Positions 1 through 7,867 of a stretch of 64,000 nt of DNA are shown piece after piece (position 1 is the first letter of the stretch; every line of letters starts with the position of its first letter). The notes under the pieces were generated by a model. That model did no database searches and was not told the origin of the DNA. It saw only the letters and a program-made list of their open reading frames with translations. Position numbers and translations under genes: made by a program. Where the stretch lies: the NCBI GenBank assembly GCA_036307305.1, contig JAXJXV010000021.1, positions 62,001 to 126,000 of the forward strand, given 5' to 3'. This stretch comes from SIG607 sp036307305. Its GTDB lineage: Bacteria > Bacillota > Clostridia > Oscillospirales > Acutalibacteraceae.

Positions 1-420
1 TGGGATTTATTAGCACAAGTATGCAATGTAGTTTTTGAAACAGGATGTGATGTTAAGAAAATAAATTATAACAGATACTTTGAGAAATATTCAACAGGTA
101 AAAACGAAATTGAGTTTATTAAAAAAATCAAAAACTATATTGATGAAGAAGAAAAAGATGAAGATATCAACCCATGGCCTGGAAATCATAAATTTTTAAA
201 TAATTATCGCAACGAAAAAACCCATCGTGTTTCTCCTAATATAACAAGTATTTCTTCCTTTGGGTTTTCTTTACGTCCACCAACAATGTATATTTTACAT
301 CGAACGATAGAAGATTACTATATGGTGTCATCTTTTTTGTGTGAAATTATTAATGAGTTTATCGAGAAAAGAAAAAATTGGATGCCTATAGGCATGGAAA
401 ATTACGAAGAAAGAAAGTGA
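1..420 (+). CDS. Partial HEPN-like protein (C-terminal part)
   Basis: The window opens inside an open frame that ends at TGA 418-420, so only the last 139 residues are visible. They are rich in Asn, Lys and Glu and contain YRNEKTHR, which fits the R-x4-6-H signature of HEPN ribonuclease or nucleotide-binding domains. The surrounding sequence, including the FGFSLRPP stretch, recalls Cthe_2314-type HEPN proteins. HEPN domains are often RNases in toxin-antitoxin and abortive-infection systems. The stop lies four bases before the next start, so the two genes are probably co-transcribed. The N-terminus and any partner upstream are outside the window, so the family call is tentative. Confidence 0.55.
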   Translation, partial: WDLLAQVCNVVFETGCDVKKINYNRYFEKYSTGKNEIEFIKKIKNYIDEEEKDEDINPWPGNHKFLNNYRNEKTHRVSPNITSISSFGFSLRPPTMYILHRTIEDYYMVSSFLCEIINEFIEKRKNWMPIGMENYEERK

Positions 421-424
421 TGCT

Positions 425-1612
425 ATGTCTGGAATAGTTGAGTGGCGAAAAAAAGAGAATATTAAACCGATTGAATTGCCTAATAAAGAAAAATGGTATT
501 GGGATTTATTAAATATCGAACATAGTTGGTCCGGAAGAATGGATGTTGCAAATATCGGAAATACATTCATAATGGAATCGGAACAAATGCTTATAAATGC
601 TATTGAATTATTTGAAATGGGATACTTCGATAGCGCCTATTATTCTCTAAGATCGGCGGTTGATATTTCTACTACTATGGTTTTTTTAGCAGATATGCCG
701 ACTGATGAAAGAGAAAAATATTTGAAATCTTGGAAAGAAACAAAAGATTTTCCTATGCAACGGCAAATGATAAAACTATTGTCTGCGCAAGGCGATGTCT
801 TTGTTGATATGAAGGAAAAAATGCCGGATTTTTTTGATTTTGCAAAAAAATTAAGTGCTGAATTAAACAAATACGTTCACAAACAGGGATTACAACATTT
901 TTATGTCTCACGAAATCATCCAATTAATACTAACAAGCCTTTAAATGTCTTTATAGAAACATTTGAATATTATTTGAAAAAGTGTATCGGTGTTGTTGCA
1001 GTTATGCGACTAGCTATAGATGCGTTTCCCATACTTCTTATGGATGCCGACATTTTGTATCGCTGTTTTGATTCTATGACTGAAGCTTATAGCGAGGAGT
1101 TCGTGCAAGAATATATCGGTGATAATTATGTTGCAGAATATAAAAACACAGAAATGTATATAGGTGTCTATAATTCATTTTTAGACGAACCGTTAAAAAA
1201 TGAAGCAACATTTAACGTTATGAAATTTCAATACATAAATACTATGGAACAAAACGATATTCTTTCTCAAATTACGCTTTTAAAAGGAACAGATGTTATA
1301 GCCACATTAATAGCATTTTCTTCTGAAAAAGTTATTAAAGTATATAGTTATAGTGGAATTCAGATATATTCAACAGATAGAGAAAGTAATCGGACATCAA
1401 AAAATTGGTCTAGCCTGGATATAAAAACAATCGAAGATAACGGGATAAGTATAAATAATCCTTATGAAGAAGTTTTTATTAGTGTTTTTCAATTTGGGGA
1501 AGACTTATATTCGGTTGAACATAATGAGATGATTGACGAAGAAGAATTTAATGCGATTGGCGATTATGTTTGTTCAAAAGCAATAGAATACTTACCAATT
1601 CAGTCTGATTGA
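425..1612 (+). CDS. Uncharacterised 395-residue protein with a HEPN/DUF5677-like helical N-terminal half
   Basis: I do not recognise this protein with certainty. Residues about 50-190 are helical with the pattern MGYFDSAYYSLRSAVDIS and later ELNKYVHKQG, similar to HEPN or DUF5677-like proteins that contain an all-helical bundle with a conserved Arg and His. Residues about 230-390 look like a separate, more acidic domain with alternating beta strands. There is no signal peptide and no clear membrane segment. It starts five bases after the upstream HEPN-like gene, so they form one transcription unit. The pair sits beside an integration module and could be a conflict system, but this is inferred only from position and fold. 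Confidence 0.5.
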   Translation: MSGIVEWRKKENIKPIELPNKEKWYWDLLNIEHSWSGRMDVANIGNTFIMESEQMLINAIELFEMGYFDSAYYSLRSAVDISTTMVFLADMPTDEREKYLKSWKETKDFPMQRQMIKLLSAQGDVFVDMKEKMPDFFDFAKKLSAELNKYVHKQGLQHFYVSRNHPINTNKPLNVFIETFEYYLKKCIGVVAVMRLAIDAFPILLMDADILYRCFDSMTEAYSEEFVQEYIGDNYVAEYKNTEMYIGVYNSFLDEPLKNEATFNVMKFQYINTMEQNDILSQITLLKGTDVIATLIAFSSEKVIKVYSYSGIQIYSTDRESNRTSKNWSSLDIKTIEDNGISINNPYEEVFISVFQFGEDLYSVEHNEMIDEEEFNAIGDYVCSKAIEYLPIQSD

Positions 1613-1708
1613 TTTATATGTTTATAATTATAAAAAAATTTAAAAGTCCGTTTTACGGGACAGTGAGCGGTGTATAATTGGAGTATAAAATAAAGGAGTG
1701 TGAATAAG

Positions 1709-2506
1709 ATGGCAAAAACATTACTTGATATGGATAGGTTGCCGACGATGGAGGAACTTAAGGAGTTCTTTAAAAAGAACGACTGGTCGGCGGCGCAGAT
1801 TAGTGACCCGGCTAAGAGGAGTCCTGAAGAGCAGGCTGAAATTCTCCACGCGGCCAAGCTAATGGATCAAAAGTTTGAAATGTTGGTCCGTACAAAGGGA
1901 CGCACTGCCGCATCGTCGTATTATAGCAAAGATAACCCGTTAATTGCGCTTCAGAAGAACACCGAAGATTTGGTTGCGAGTATGGTTGTGAGAATTGCAA
2001 ACAACGAAGAGTTGACTGACAGTATTCTTTCACAGTTTGATTTCACCGACCCTAATATTGATCAGAAGGCGGATGACCTTTTAAACAATGCGGTTAATAC
2101 AATGCTCGACGTTATGGAGTATGAAAAATCTGCTGTACTTACGCGCCGAATTTCTGCTGAAGAGGATTTTAACAAGAATAAGCCCAACAACTTTCGCTAT
2201 ATGGACCACATTAGAAAATGGGAGCACACTAAAGAAAAAATCAAGGTCATGCTCGCTCCCGATCCAAACGCCGAACTCCACGGCTATATAGACCCGGTTG
2301 ACCAAGCGGCTATAAGTAACGTGTTAGTTGAAAAATATCTTTCTTCTTTAGACGAAACCGAACGCAAAATTTACGTTCGAAAAAGAATGGGTTTTACTCA
2401 AGAAGAGATTGCAAGGGACCTTGGTTTTTCTAATAATGGAGCCGTTTCAAAACGAATTGCCGGAATGCGAAAAAAGCTCGACGAAGTACAAAATAAAAAA
2501 TTTTAA
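1709..2506 (+). CDS. Sigma-70 region-4-like regulatory protein of the integration module
   Basis: The C-terminal 65 residues match a sigma-factor region 4 helix-turn-helix: LSSLDETERKIYVRKRMG, then FTQEEIARDLGFSNN followed by a basic helix ending RIAGMRKKLDE. The first 200 residues are not a normal region 2, so this is better read as a sigma-like DNA-binding regulator than a classical sigma factor. The ATG at 1709 is preferred over the in-frame GTG at 1700, because AAGGAG at 1692-1697 would be only two bases from the GTG. A TATAAT lies at 1673-1678 with no good -35. Such proteins are often encoded by integrative elements. It ends just before a strong terminator, so it is a single-gene unit. 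Confidence 0.7.
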   Translation: MAKTLLDMDRLPTMEELKEFFKKNDWSAAQISDPAKRSPEEQAEILHAAKLMDQKFEMLVRTKGRTAASSYYSKDNPLIALQKNTEDLVASMVVRIANNEELTDSILSQFDFTDPNIDQKADDLLNNAVNTMLDVMEYEKSAVLTRRISAEEDFNKNKPNNFRYMDHIRKWEHTKEKIKVMLAPDPNAELHGYIDPVDQAAISNVLVEKYLSSLDETERKIYVRKRMGFTQEEIARDLGFSNNGAVSKRIAGMRKKLDEVQNKKF

Positions 2507-2575
2507 AAAATTTTTTAGATTTTAGGAATATTTTATATACTTTTCACTCGTTATATATATGGAGGGTAAAATTTT

Positions 2576-2612
2576 CCCGCACTTTTTCTAAACGAAAGGT
2601 GCGGGATTTTTT
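2576..2612 (+). terminator. Rho-independent terminator after the sigma-like gene
   Basis: CCCGCAC and GTGCGGG arms at 2576-2582 and 2599-2605 enclose an A/T-rich loop and are followed by ATTTTTTAT. It separates the sigma-like gene from the mobilisation-type operon. Confidence 0.85.
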
Positions 2613-2645
2613 ATGCCCGAAATTGTTATAAAGGAGGAAAAGAAA

Positions 2646-2678
2646 ATGGTCCTAACGGACAGACTCAAGGCGCCTTGA
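2646..2678 (+). CDS. Possible ten-residue leader peptide
   Basis: AAAGGAGG at 2631-2638 is an excellent ribosome binding site, and the ATG at 2646 opens a frame of only ten codons (MVLTDRLKAP) before TGA. The inverted repeats of 2688-2770 follow directly. A strong binding site on so short a frame suggests a translated leader for the downstream DNA-binding genes, or a remnant N-terminus. Nothing else supports it. Confidence 0.35.
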   Translation: MVLTDRLKAP

Positions 2679-2679
2679 C

Positions 2680-2790
2680 GGTGACGGCATCACTACGTGA
2701 TGGCATTGGTCTCGCAAGCATCGTGAAATTATATAAATTTCACAAAACTTTAAGGGCTTGTCGCCCCTAACACCCCAAAGAAAGGAAGAA
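2680..2790 (+). other. Cluster of inverted repeats: candidate oriT or operator region
   Basis: Three inverted repeats lie within 85 bases, just upstream of a MobC-like gene: CATCAC-TAC-GTGATG at 2688-2702, the perfect GTGAAATT-ATATA-AATTTCAC at 2723-2743, and TAAGGGC-TTGTC-GCCCCTAA at about 2751-2770, followed by CACCCC. Small inverted repeats beside mobC-type genes are typical of transfer origins and relaxosome binding sites. No relaxase gene is present, so an operator for the ribbon-helix-helix proteins is equally possible. Confidence 0.45.
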
Positions 2791-2794
2791 AATT

Positions 2795-3151
2795 ATGAAA
2801 CAAAAAACAAAAGGATTTTTATTATTATTTACAAAGGAGGAATTAGCGGATGTTGATAAAAAGGCAAAGAAATTAGGACTCAATCGAACCGCTTATTTGA
2901 GAAAGGTAATTAAGGGACTACACGTGGAGGCTTGCCCCACAACAGAGCTTCTGCCCTATTTGGACGAAATACTTTCTATCAAACAAGCGACTCGAGAAAT
3001 TTCAGACAAGGCATTTAAAGGTCGAGATAAGATTACAGGCACTTATCCACTTACTGAAGAGAAGGACAAAATCTTTCTCGAAAAGGTGGAACGCCTAAAG
3101 GAAATAATTGATTCAATATTAGAGATAAAGGAAGGTAAATGGTATGAGTAA
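2795..3151 (+). CDS. MobC-like ribbon-helix-helix accessory protein
   Basis: This 118-residue basic protein has an N-terminal strand followed by FTKEELADVDKKAKKLGLNR and TAYLRKVIKGL, the layout of MobC-type or plasmid-mobilisation ribbon-helix-helix proteins. Those bind oriT and help a relaxase, and some act as repressors. The C-terminal half is predicted helical. The ATG at 2795 follows AAAGGAAG. It overlaps the next gene by eight bases. No relaxase (MobA) gene lies beside it, so mobilisation would need a relaxase in trans, or the protein may simply be a regulator of this module. Confidence 0.6.
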   Translation: MKQKTKGFLLLFTKEELADVDKKAKKLGLNRTAYLRKVIKGLHVEACPTTELLPYLDEILSIKQATREISDKAFKGRDKITGTYPLTEEKDKIFLEKVERLKEIIDSILEIKEGKWYE

Positions 3152-3545
3152 AGAACGAGTTTTATTAAATTTAACGCTTGAGGATTTTGAGGAATTCGAA
3201 GCAAAAAGAAAATTGACCGGAATGGACAAGCAACATCTTGTGCGCGTTTTATTGAATGGCTTACAGCCCTTTTATAAAATCGAAGAGGAAGTTGGGAAAA
3301 TTATTTCAACGCTTAATCACGTCAACACTGATAGTATGGTTATGGCTTGGATGACAGCCGCTAATAAGTTCCCAACTGTTAATACGCACGAGGAAAACAA
3401 GAAGTGGTTAGGCAGGTATATCAGTTCATTGGTCGGGCGCCATGTTATATGGAAATTTAACAAAGAAACAAACGAGAAGGCAGGGCTTACGGAAGACCCT
3501 GCCTTAATTGTTGCAACAAAAGAAAATAAAGGAGAGATTGAATGA
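3144..3545 (+). CDS. Second small ribbon-helix-helix-like protein
   Basis: The 133-residue product begins MSKERVLLNLTLEDFEEFEA with a downstream DKQHLVRVLLNGLQP, again a strand then two helices, matching the N-terminal plan of the preceding MobC-like protein. The two genes may be diverged duplicates. The middle contains a Trp-rich helical stretch (MAWMTAANKFP, KKWLGRYIS) with no recognised motif. It overlaps the upstream gene by eight bases and the ParB-like gene by ATGA, so the four genes from 2795 onward are translationally coupled. Function unknown; DNA binding is the best guess. Confidence 0.5.
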   Translation: MSKERVLLNLTLEDFEEFEAKRKLTGMDKQHLVRVLLNGLQPFYKIEEEVGKIISTLNHVNTDSMVMAWMTAANKFPTVNTHEENKKWLGRYISSLVGRHVIWKFNKETNEKAGLTEDPALIVATKENKGEIE

Positions 3546-4477
3546 GTAGTAAATTAAAATCGAGTAGAGAATTATTAACCAGTGTGGATAGTTTATTCAC
3601 AACGCAAGCCGAGAGGGATGATGAATTAAAGCCTAAGGTTGAGGAGATTGCTCTTGACCTGATTGATGGTTTTGAGAATCATCCCTTTTCAGTTAAAGAT
3701 GATGAGGATATGAAAAATCTTGTAAAGAGTATTTCAGAAAACGGAGTTTTGGTACCATGCCTCGCAAGGCAGAACGGTGAGCGTTATGAACTGATTTCAG
3801 GTCACCGAAGAAAGGCGGCGTGCGAATTACTTGGTATAACGACACTACCTATTATCATTAAGGACATGACACGCGAGGAAGCAATTATCACTATGGTGGA
3901 TAGCAACATTCAAAGAGAGCATATTTTACCGAGTGAAAAGGCATTTGCTTATAAGATGAAAGCGGATGCGCTTTCACATCAAGGTAAATCTTTGGGACAA
4001 CTTGGCCCAAAGGCAGATGATAATCGAACAACTGCACAAATCGGCGGTGAACTTGGAGAAAGTTATAAAACAGTTCAACGCTATATCCGCCTAACCCACC
4101 TCAACAAGCAATTGTTAGATATGGTTGATGAGGGGCGGATTGCTTTTACCCCTGCGGTTGAGCTTTCGTACCTCAATGAAATTGAGCAACAAGATTTGGT
4201 TGATGCCATTGGCGAGTATGATGCAACGCCCAACCTATCCCAAGCTTGTCGCTTTAAGAAAATGAGCACCGAAGGTCAAGGACTCACACCCGAAAGCATA
4301 ACCGAGATTTTAAATGAGAAAAAAGCTAACCAAAAGCCGATGTTTAAAATTCATTATGAGAAGCTTCAAGCGGTGGCGCCAAAAATCAAGGAAAAAGATT
4401 TTGAAGCCTTTGTTCTTGAGGCTTGTCAACGCCACTATAAGTATTTACAAAAACAAAAAATGAAAGATGAGAGGTAA
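3542..4477 (+). CDS. ParB/Spo0J-like DNA-binding protein, module 1
   Basis: A 311-residue ParB-family protein. Residues about 30-125 are the ParB N-terminal nucleotide-binding domain, with NHPFSV, SISENGVLVP and ELISGHRRKAA, the arginine-rich GxRR box. Residues about 130-190 hold NIQRE, LPSEKAFAYKMK and a helix-turn-helix ending SYKTVQRYIRLT. The last 45 residues form an extra domain (KDFEAFVLEACQRHYKYLQK) that recurs as the separate next gene. ParB proteins normally bind parS and spread as CTP clamps to segregate DNA. No ParA is present, so here it probably serves the mobile element, for example in recombinase control. A paralogue sits at 19831-20745. Confidence 0.85.
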   Translation: MSSKLKSSRELLTSVDSLFTTQAERDDELKPKVEEIALDLIDGFENHPFSVKDDEDMKNLVKSISENGVLVPCLARQNGERYELISGHRRKAACELLGITTLPIIIKDMTREEAIITMVDSNIQREHILPSEKAFAYKMKADALSHQGKSLGQLGPKADDNRTTAQIGGELGESYKTVQRYIRLTHLNKQLLDMVDEGRIAFTPAVELSYLNEIEQQDLVDAIGEYDATPNLSQACRFKKMSTEGQGLTPESITEILNEKKANQKPMFKIHYEKLQAVAPKIKEKDFEAFVLEACQRHYKYLQKQKMKDER

Positions 4478-4482
4478 TTAAA

Positions 4483-4704
4483 ATGAAAATATTAAAAGTT
4501 TTAAAAAATGAGATTGTTGATGTTATCGCCGACAAGCGCGGTGAATGTGATTTTGAGCCGACAGATAGAATGATTGAATTGGATGTGGAAAGAATACGTG
4601 AAATCATTCCGGACGTTCCCGAAGAAGAGTGGGACGATGTTATTGTCAAGGCGTGTGAATATTATCACGAATATTTACAGCGTAAAAAAGCCCGCGAACG
4701 CTAA
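4483..4704 (+). CDS. Small acidic protein related to the ParB C-terminal tail
   Basis: A 73-residue protein whose second half (VPEEEWDDVIVKACEYYHEY, then LQRKKARER) closely resembles the final residues of the ParB-like protein just upstream (KEKDFEAFVLEACQRHYKYL, then QKQKMKDER). The first half carries an acidic stretch (EPTDRMIELDVERIREIIPD). It probably arose by duplication of the ParB tail and could form mixed dimers with it, but that is inference. It starts six bases after parB with GAGGTAATTAAA ahead of the ATG. It has no counterpart in module 2. Confidence 0.6.
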   Translation: MKILKVLKNEIVDVIADKRGECDFEPTDRMIELDVERIREIIPDVPEEEWDDVIVKACEYYHEYLQRKKARER

Positions 4705-4707
4705 TCG

Positions 4708-4726
4708 GCACATTTGTAAAGGAGGA
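4708..4726 (+). promoter_or_regulatory. Conserved 19-base motif plus ribosome binding site ahead of the small gene
   Basis: The string GCACATTTGTAAAGGAGGA is identical at 4708-4726 and 20751-20769, in both cases just before the SHOCT-like gene. The first half, GCACATTTGT, resembles a degenerate LexA box and recurs near 7407, 8626 (minus strand) and 9175. The second half is the ribosome binding site. Confidence 0.5.
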
Positions 4727-4731
4727 AAGTT

Positions 4732-4917
4732 ATGGATAAAATTGAAATGGGTAAAAATCCCGCAATGATTTTCGGCGCGTTAAAGCTTATTGAACAGTTA
4801 TATCGCGACGGCAAAATTTCCGCCTTTATGTTCCGTAACATTTTAGAAGAATACAGCGATTTAGTGGACATTGGCGAGTTTGTAAAAGGAGAACAAAAGA
4901 AGGAGGAAAATAAATGA
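4732..4917 (+). CDS. SHOCT-like small protein preceding the recombinase, module 1
   Basis: A 61-residue protein with the core FGALKLIEQLYRDGKISAFM and FRNILEEY. This resembles the SHOCT motif, a short helical pair found at protein termini and in oligomerising proteins. The module 2 copy at 20775 has the same core (FAALKLCEQLYHDGKIPLYM). Its last codons overlap the recombinase start by ATGA, an arrangement conserved in both modules, so the two proteins are probably made in fixed ratio. A role as recombinase partner or directionality factor is plausible but unproven. Confidence 0.65.
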   Translation: MDKIEMGKNPAMIFGALKLIEQLYRDGKISAFMFRNILEEYSDLVDIGEFVKGEQKKEENK

Positions 4918-6662
4918 TATTAAATTCCGATTTTGGAAAGCGACGAGTGGTAATTTATGCCCGTGTTTCTACCGAGCACGAGGCTCAAATATCCGCCCTT
5001 GAAAACCAACTTGATTGGTACAAGCCCATTTTGGCGGCACGCCCCGAATGGGAGCTTGTGGGTCAATATATCGACGAAGGTATCACCGGCACCTCTGCCG
5101 AAAAGCGACCGCAGTTTATGAAAATGATTCGCGATGCCAAACAGAAAAAGTTTGATATGATAATCACCCGTGAGGTATCACGATTTGCCCGTAATACAGT
5201 GGACACTTTGAAATATACACGCGAACTGAAAGACAAAGGCGTTGAGGTCTATTTCCTAAACGATAACATTAAAACCTTTGATGGCGATGGCGAGTTGCGA
5301 CTGACCATTATGGCAACCTTGGCACAGGATGAAAGCCGCAAAACCTCGGTGCGTGTGAAAAGTGGGCAGTTAACCTCAATGCAAAATGGCACTTTCTATG
5401 GCAACGGCAACATTCTTGGCTACAGGCGGCACCAAACAATAATTGATGGCGGAAAAAAGCAGGTTGATTTTCTTATCGACCCCGAGCAAGCCGAAACAGT
5501 GCGGCTTATGTTTGATATGTATCTGAGTGGCAATGGGCTTATGCAAATTAAAAATGAGTTAGAGCGCAGAGGTCGAAAGACTGCGATGGGCAAAGATACG
5601 TGGCACGTGACCAATATATCCCACGTGTTGCAGAACACTTTTTACTGTGGCATTATCACCTATCGAAAGGAATACGTTCCCGATTATCTGACACAAAAGA
5701 AAATCCGAAACCACGGAGAGATTGAAAAACTACAGGTTAAGGGCAAGCACGAACCAATTATTACAGTAGAAGACTTTGAAAGGGTGCAAGCAATTATGGA
5801 AAGCAAAAGAAACGAAAATCCAAGCATTAAAACAGGAAAAAGAATCGGCAAAAACCCAAGAACTGTAGTTTGGGGCAAGTTGCTAATTTGTGAGTGCGGT
5901 CACAGATTTAGTCTTAGAAGATGGAAGCCCGGCGATGGGCCCGAAGGTGGCGCATATTTGTGCTATAGTATTGTGCATAACGGCTCCTATGAAAGCCGAA
6001 AAAGGCGTGGACTTTCTACAGAGGGCTATTGCAAAACCCCAATGGTGCCGCTTTGGAAACTGCAAATGATGGCAAAATATATTTTTAGGAATTATCTCTC
6101 CCAAAAGGACAAGGTTTTAGAACTCGCCAACTCAATCCTTGAAGCCCATATTACCGACACCGAGGAGTCGGTTGACAATTCCGCACAAATTGAGGATTAC
6201 AAGCGTGAGCTCGAAAGGGTTAGCCGCCGAATTGATAATTTAATTGAGATGCGCTCAGACGGAGAAATTGATAAAGCCGATTTTATGAAGCGCAAAACCG
6301 AAGCCGAGCAAAAGCATATGGAACTGCAAAACAAAATTGCCGAGCTTGAAGCCGAGCAAAACAAAACCACACCCGTTATCGACTACAAAGAAAAGCTTGA
6401 GGTTTTACGCTACGCATTAGAGCAATACACCGACTTTGATGCCGACGGCGATATCCCCGACAGCGTGGTTGAGGCCTTTGTTGAGAAGATTGTGGTATCT
6501 AAAGAAGGCTATGATTGGTATCTGAGATTTGACGGCGACCCTAACGACCCGCTACACCTAAAAACAGAGGGAAAACGCCGCAAAAACACGGCTATCATCG
6601 ACTCCAATAAGCAAACCGCTTGTGAACCCGTGCGCGACACAGGCTGCTATCAAGGAATCTAA
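4914..6662 (+). CDS. Large serine recombinase (resolvase/invertase family), module 1
   Basis: A 582-residue site-specific recombinase of the TndX/phiC31 type that integrates and excises DNA through a 5'-phosphoserine intermediate. Residues 10-150 are the catalytic domain with RVVIYARVSTEHEAQ (nucleophile Ser19), ITREVSRFARN and the LAQDESRKTSVRVKSG helix. Residues about 160-280 are the recombinase domain (NILGYRR, FYCGIITYRKEY). A zinc ribbon follows with LLICECGHRF and later Cys residues, then a coiled coil at about 405-480. Length and motifs are complete. The 3' end lies in repeat A, which recurs at 24168-24203, so the gene probably abuts the crossover site. Confidence 0.95.
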   Translation: MILNSDFGKRRVVIYARVSTEHEAQISALENQLDWYKPILAARPEWELVGQYIDEGITGTSAEKRPQFMKMIRDAKQKKFDMIITREVSRFARNTVDTLKYTRELKDKGVEVYFLNDNIKTFDGDGELRLTIMATLAQDESRKTSVRVKSGQLTSMQNGTFYGNGNILGYRRHQTIIDGGKKQVDFLIDPEQAETVRLMFDMYLSGNGLMQIKNELERRGRKTAMGKDTWHVTNISHVLQNTFYCGIITYRKEYVPDYLTQKKIRNHGEIEKLQVKGKHEPIITVEDFERVQAIMESKRNENPSIKTGKRIGKNPRTVVWGKLLICECGHRFSLRRWKPGDGPEGGAYLCYSIVHNGSYESRKRRGLSTEGYCKTPMVPLWKLQMMAKYIFRNYLSQKDKVLELANSILEAHITDTEESVDNSAQIEDYKRELERVSRRIDNLIEMRSDGEIDKADFMKRKTEAEQKHMELQNKIAELEAEQNKTTPVIDYKEKLEVLRYALEQYTDFDADGDIPDSVVEAFVEKIVVSKEGYDWYLRFDGDPNDPLHLKTEGKRRKNTAIIDSNKQTACEPVRDTGCYQGI

Positions 6663-6674
6663 GTAATTAGATTT
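6639..6674 (+). repeat. Direct repeat A: candidate attachment site at the recombinase 3' end
   Basis: ACAGGCTG at 6639-6646 and a 23-base string at 6652-6674 (AAGGAATCTAAGTAATTAGA followed by TTT) recur at 24168-24203. The string contains a perfect inverted repeat, AATCTAA-GTAA-TTAGATT. A more divergent copy lies at 7193-7224. The repeat covers the last codons of the recombinase. Proximity to a serine recombinase gene is typical of an att junction. Confidence 0.55.
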
Positions 6675-6718
6675 TTGTAGGGACAGGCGTCCTCGACTGT
6701 CCGTTATAAAACAAAACT

Positions 6719-6748
6719 ATCCGCCCGAGAAATCGGGCGGATTTTTCT
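6719..6748 (+). terminator. Terminator after recombinase 1
   Basis: ATCCGCCCGA-GAAA-TCGGGCGGAT followed by TTTTCTAT. A closely related hairpin follows repeat C at about 24216-24246, so the similarity between the two sites runs beyond the repeat itself. Confidence 0.9.
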
Positions 6749-6802
6749 ATATCTATTGCAATTTTTCTACAAATCACTATAACGAAAATTGGAGGTGTTT
6801 TT

Positions 6803-7168
6803 ATGGATGATTGGAGATTAAACGGACAAGAAGAATATCTTTCCAATAAAACGCTTTACAAAATTATTTTTCCCGACTTTTGGAAAACTGCTTACGAAAA
6901 CAGAAACGTTTTCTTCCAAAAAATCGAACAATATGCTAGAAAGCATATTGAAACTACCAATCGTGGACACGAGTTTTTGGAAGGCGAAAAAATCCAACAT
7001 TTTTGGCATGAGCATTGCGAATTCTGTTGGGAAAAGGCTTTAACCGATAAAGAATGCTCCTTTTACTGTACAGAAGATATGCGGTATTGGGTATGTGAAG
7101 AGTGTTTTAACGATTTCAAAGAAAAGTTTAATTGGGAAGAAAAGTCGGTAGAAGAATTGCACTTATAA
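6803..7168 (+). CDS. Small Cys-rich, probably zinc-binding protein
   Basis: A 121-residue protein with HEHCEFCWEKALTDKECSFY and VCEECFNDF, a pair of Cys-x2-Cys knuckles with nearby His that should bind zinc. The N-terminal half is aromatic and helical. GGAGGTG at 6790-6796 gives a good start at 6803. The gene is isolated between repeats A and B, like a single-gene cassette. The frame after its stop runs on without another stop to 7345, encoding a remnant described separately. No function is recognised. Confidence 0.6.
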   Translation: MDDWRLNGQEEYLSNKTLYKIIFPDFWKTAYENRNVFFQKIEQYARKHIETTNRGHEFLEGEKIQHFWHEHCEFCWEKALTDKECSFYCTEDMRYWVCEECFNDFKEKFNWEEKSVEELHL

Positions 7169-7345
7169 TTTCCCTCTTTTGCTGATAGTACCACAGGCTG
7201 CTATAAAGGAATTGAAGTAATCGGAAAAATCCGAGCATTTCAGTTCCAATTAAATCGGGAAAATGCTGAAGATTTCATCAAAGCATTCCGCCCGAACCAG
7301 CGACTCCACTCCTTCGATGATATAACCGTTGAAGTGTGGATTTAG
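7169..7345 (+). pseudogene. Gene remnant carrying repeat B
   Basis: Directly after the stop of the zinc-ribbon gene, the same frame stays open for 58 codons, with DSTTGCYKGIEVIGKIRAFQ and then HSFDDITVEVWI before TAG. There is no start codon or ribosome binding site. The piece GCYKGIEVI parallels the recombinase end GCYQGI-stop-VI, so this is a diverged copy of the attachment-site region read through without the stop. Bases 7171-7224 also resemble 24144-24195 upstream of repeat C. It is probably a fragment of a gene left by recombination. Confidence 0.5.
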
Positions 7346-7364
7346 CTAGTAAATATAAGCATTT

Positions 7365-7400
7365 AGCCCACTATCGAAGAAATTCGGTAGTGGGCTTTTT
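7365..7400 (+). terminator. Rho-independent terminator
   Basis: AGCCCACTATCGAA and TTCGGTAGTGGGCT arms with an AGAAA-type loop, then TTTTT. It closes the remnant region. Confidence 0.85.
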
Positions 7401-7547
7401 GTGTGTTCGCACATTTGTTATAGCTCTGTTTTCTGCTAAAATGCACTCGTAAACAGATAAAGAAAGCGAGGTGCAAAATGCCGCAAAATCGGGATAGCTT
7501 TAAAGGGTGTAATTGAAAAAGTGTACCCGATCGGGACAGTCGAGATT

Positions 7548-7751
7548 ATGAATAAAATAGCTGAATTCGTAAAAATGCAAAGAAAGACGGCTCATTTAAG
7601 CCGTGAAAGGTTTGCTGAACTATCAGGACTTGGTGTTCGCTTCATTAGAGAACTTGAAAGCGGTAAAGAAACGCTCCGTATGGATAAAGTCAACCAAGCC
7701 CTTGCTATGTTCGGTATGGAAGCCGTTCCCGGACGAAAGTGGGATGATTAA
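7548..7751 (+). CDS. HipB-like XRE antitoxin without a HipA partner
   Basis: The 67-residue product is an XRE helix-turn-helix of HipB type: HLSRERFAELSGLGVRFIRE followed by LESGKETLRMDKVNQALAMFG. HipB proteins neutralise the HipA kinase and repress the hipBA operon. No hipA follows; the next gene encodes a membrane protein. I chose ATG 7548, although the frame is open upstream to 7461 (with GTG 7521) and reads plausibly (GIALKGVIEKVYPIGTVEIM). The protein may therefore be longer, or the upstream part may be a relic. A TCGCACATTTGT motif lies at 7407-7418. Confidence 0.7.
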   Translation: MNKIAEFVKMQRKTAHLSRERFAELSGLGVRFIRELESGKETLRMDKVNQALAMFGMEAVPGRKWDD

Positions 7752-7808
7752 GAAAAAAATTAAGAGAGGAATAGCTTTTTCGGGTTGAAGCTTTATGACT
7801 TTAACTCA

Positions 7809-7837
7809 TTGCGTTTTACTACAAATTATGTTATAAT
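7809..7837 (+). promoter_or_regulatory. Promoter of the TRADD-associated membrane gene
   Basis: TTGCGT at 7809-7814, a 17-base spacer and TATAAT at 7832-7837, about 30 bases ahead of the start codon. Confidence 0.7.
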
Positions 7838-7867
7838 AATAAAAATAGAAATCAAGAGGAATGTTTT

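Noticed and set aside
7479..7517. A 12-codon frame MPQNRDSFKGCN with a binding site
   Set aside because: It is out of frame with the HipB-like gene, has no conservation that I know, and the other frame across the same bases reads as protein-like sequence.
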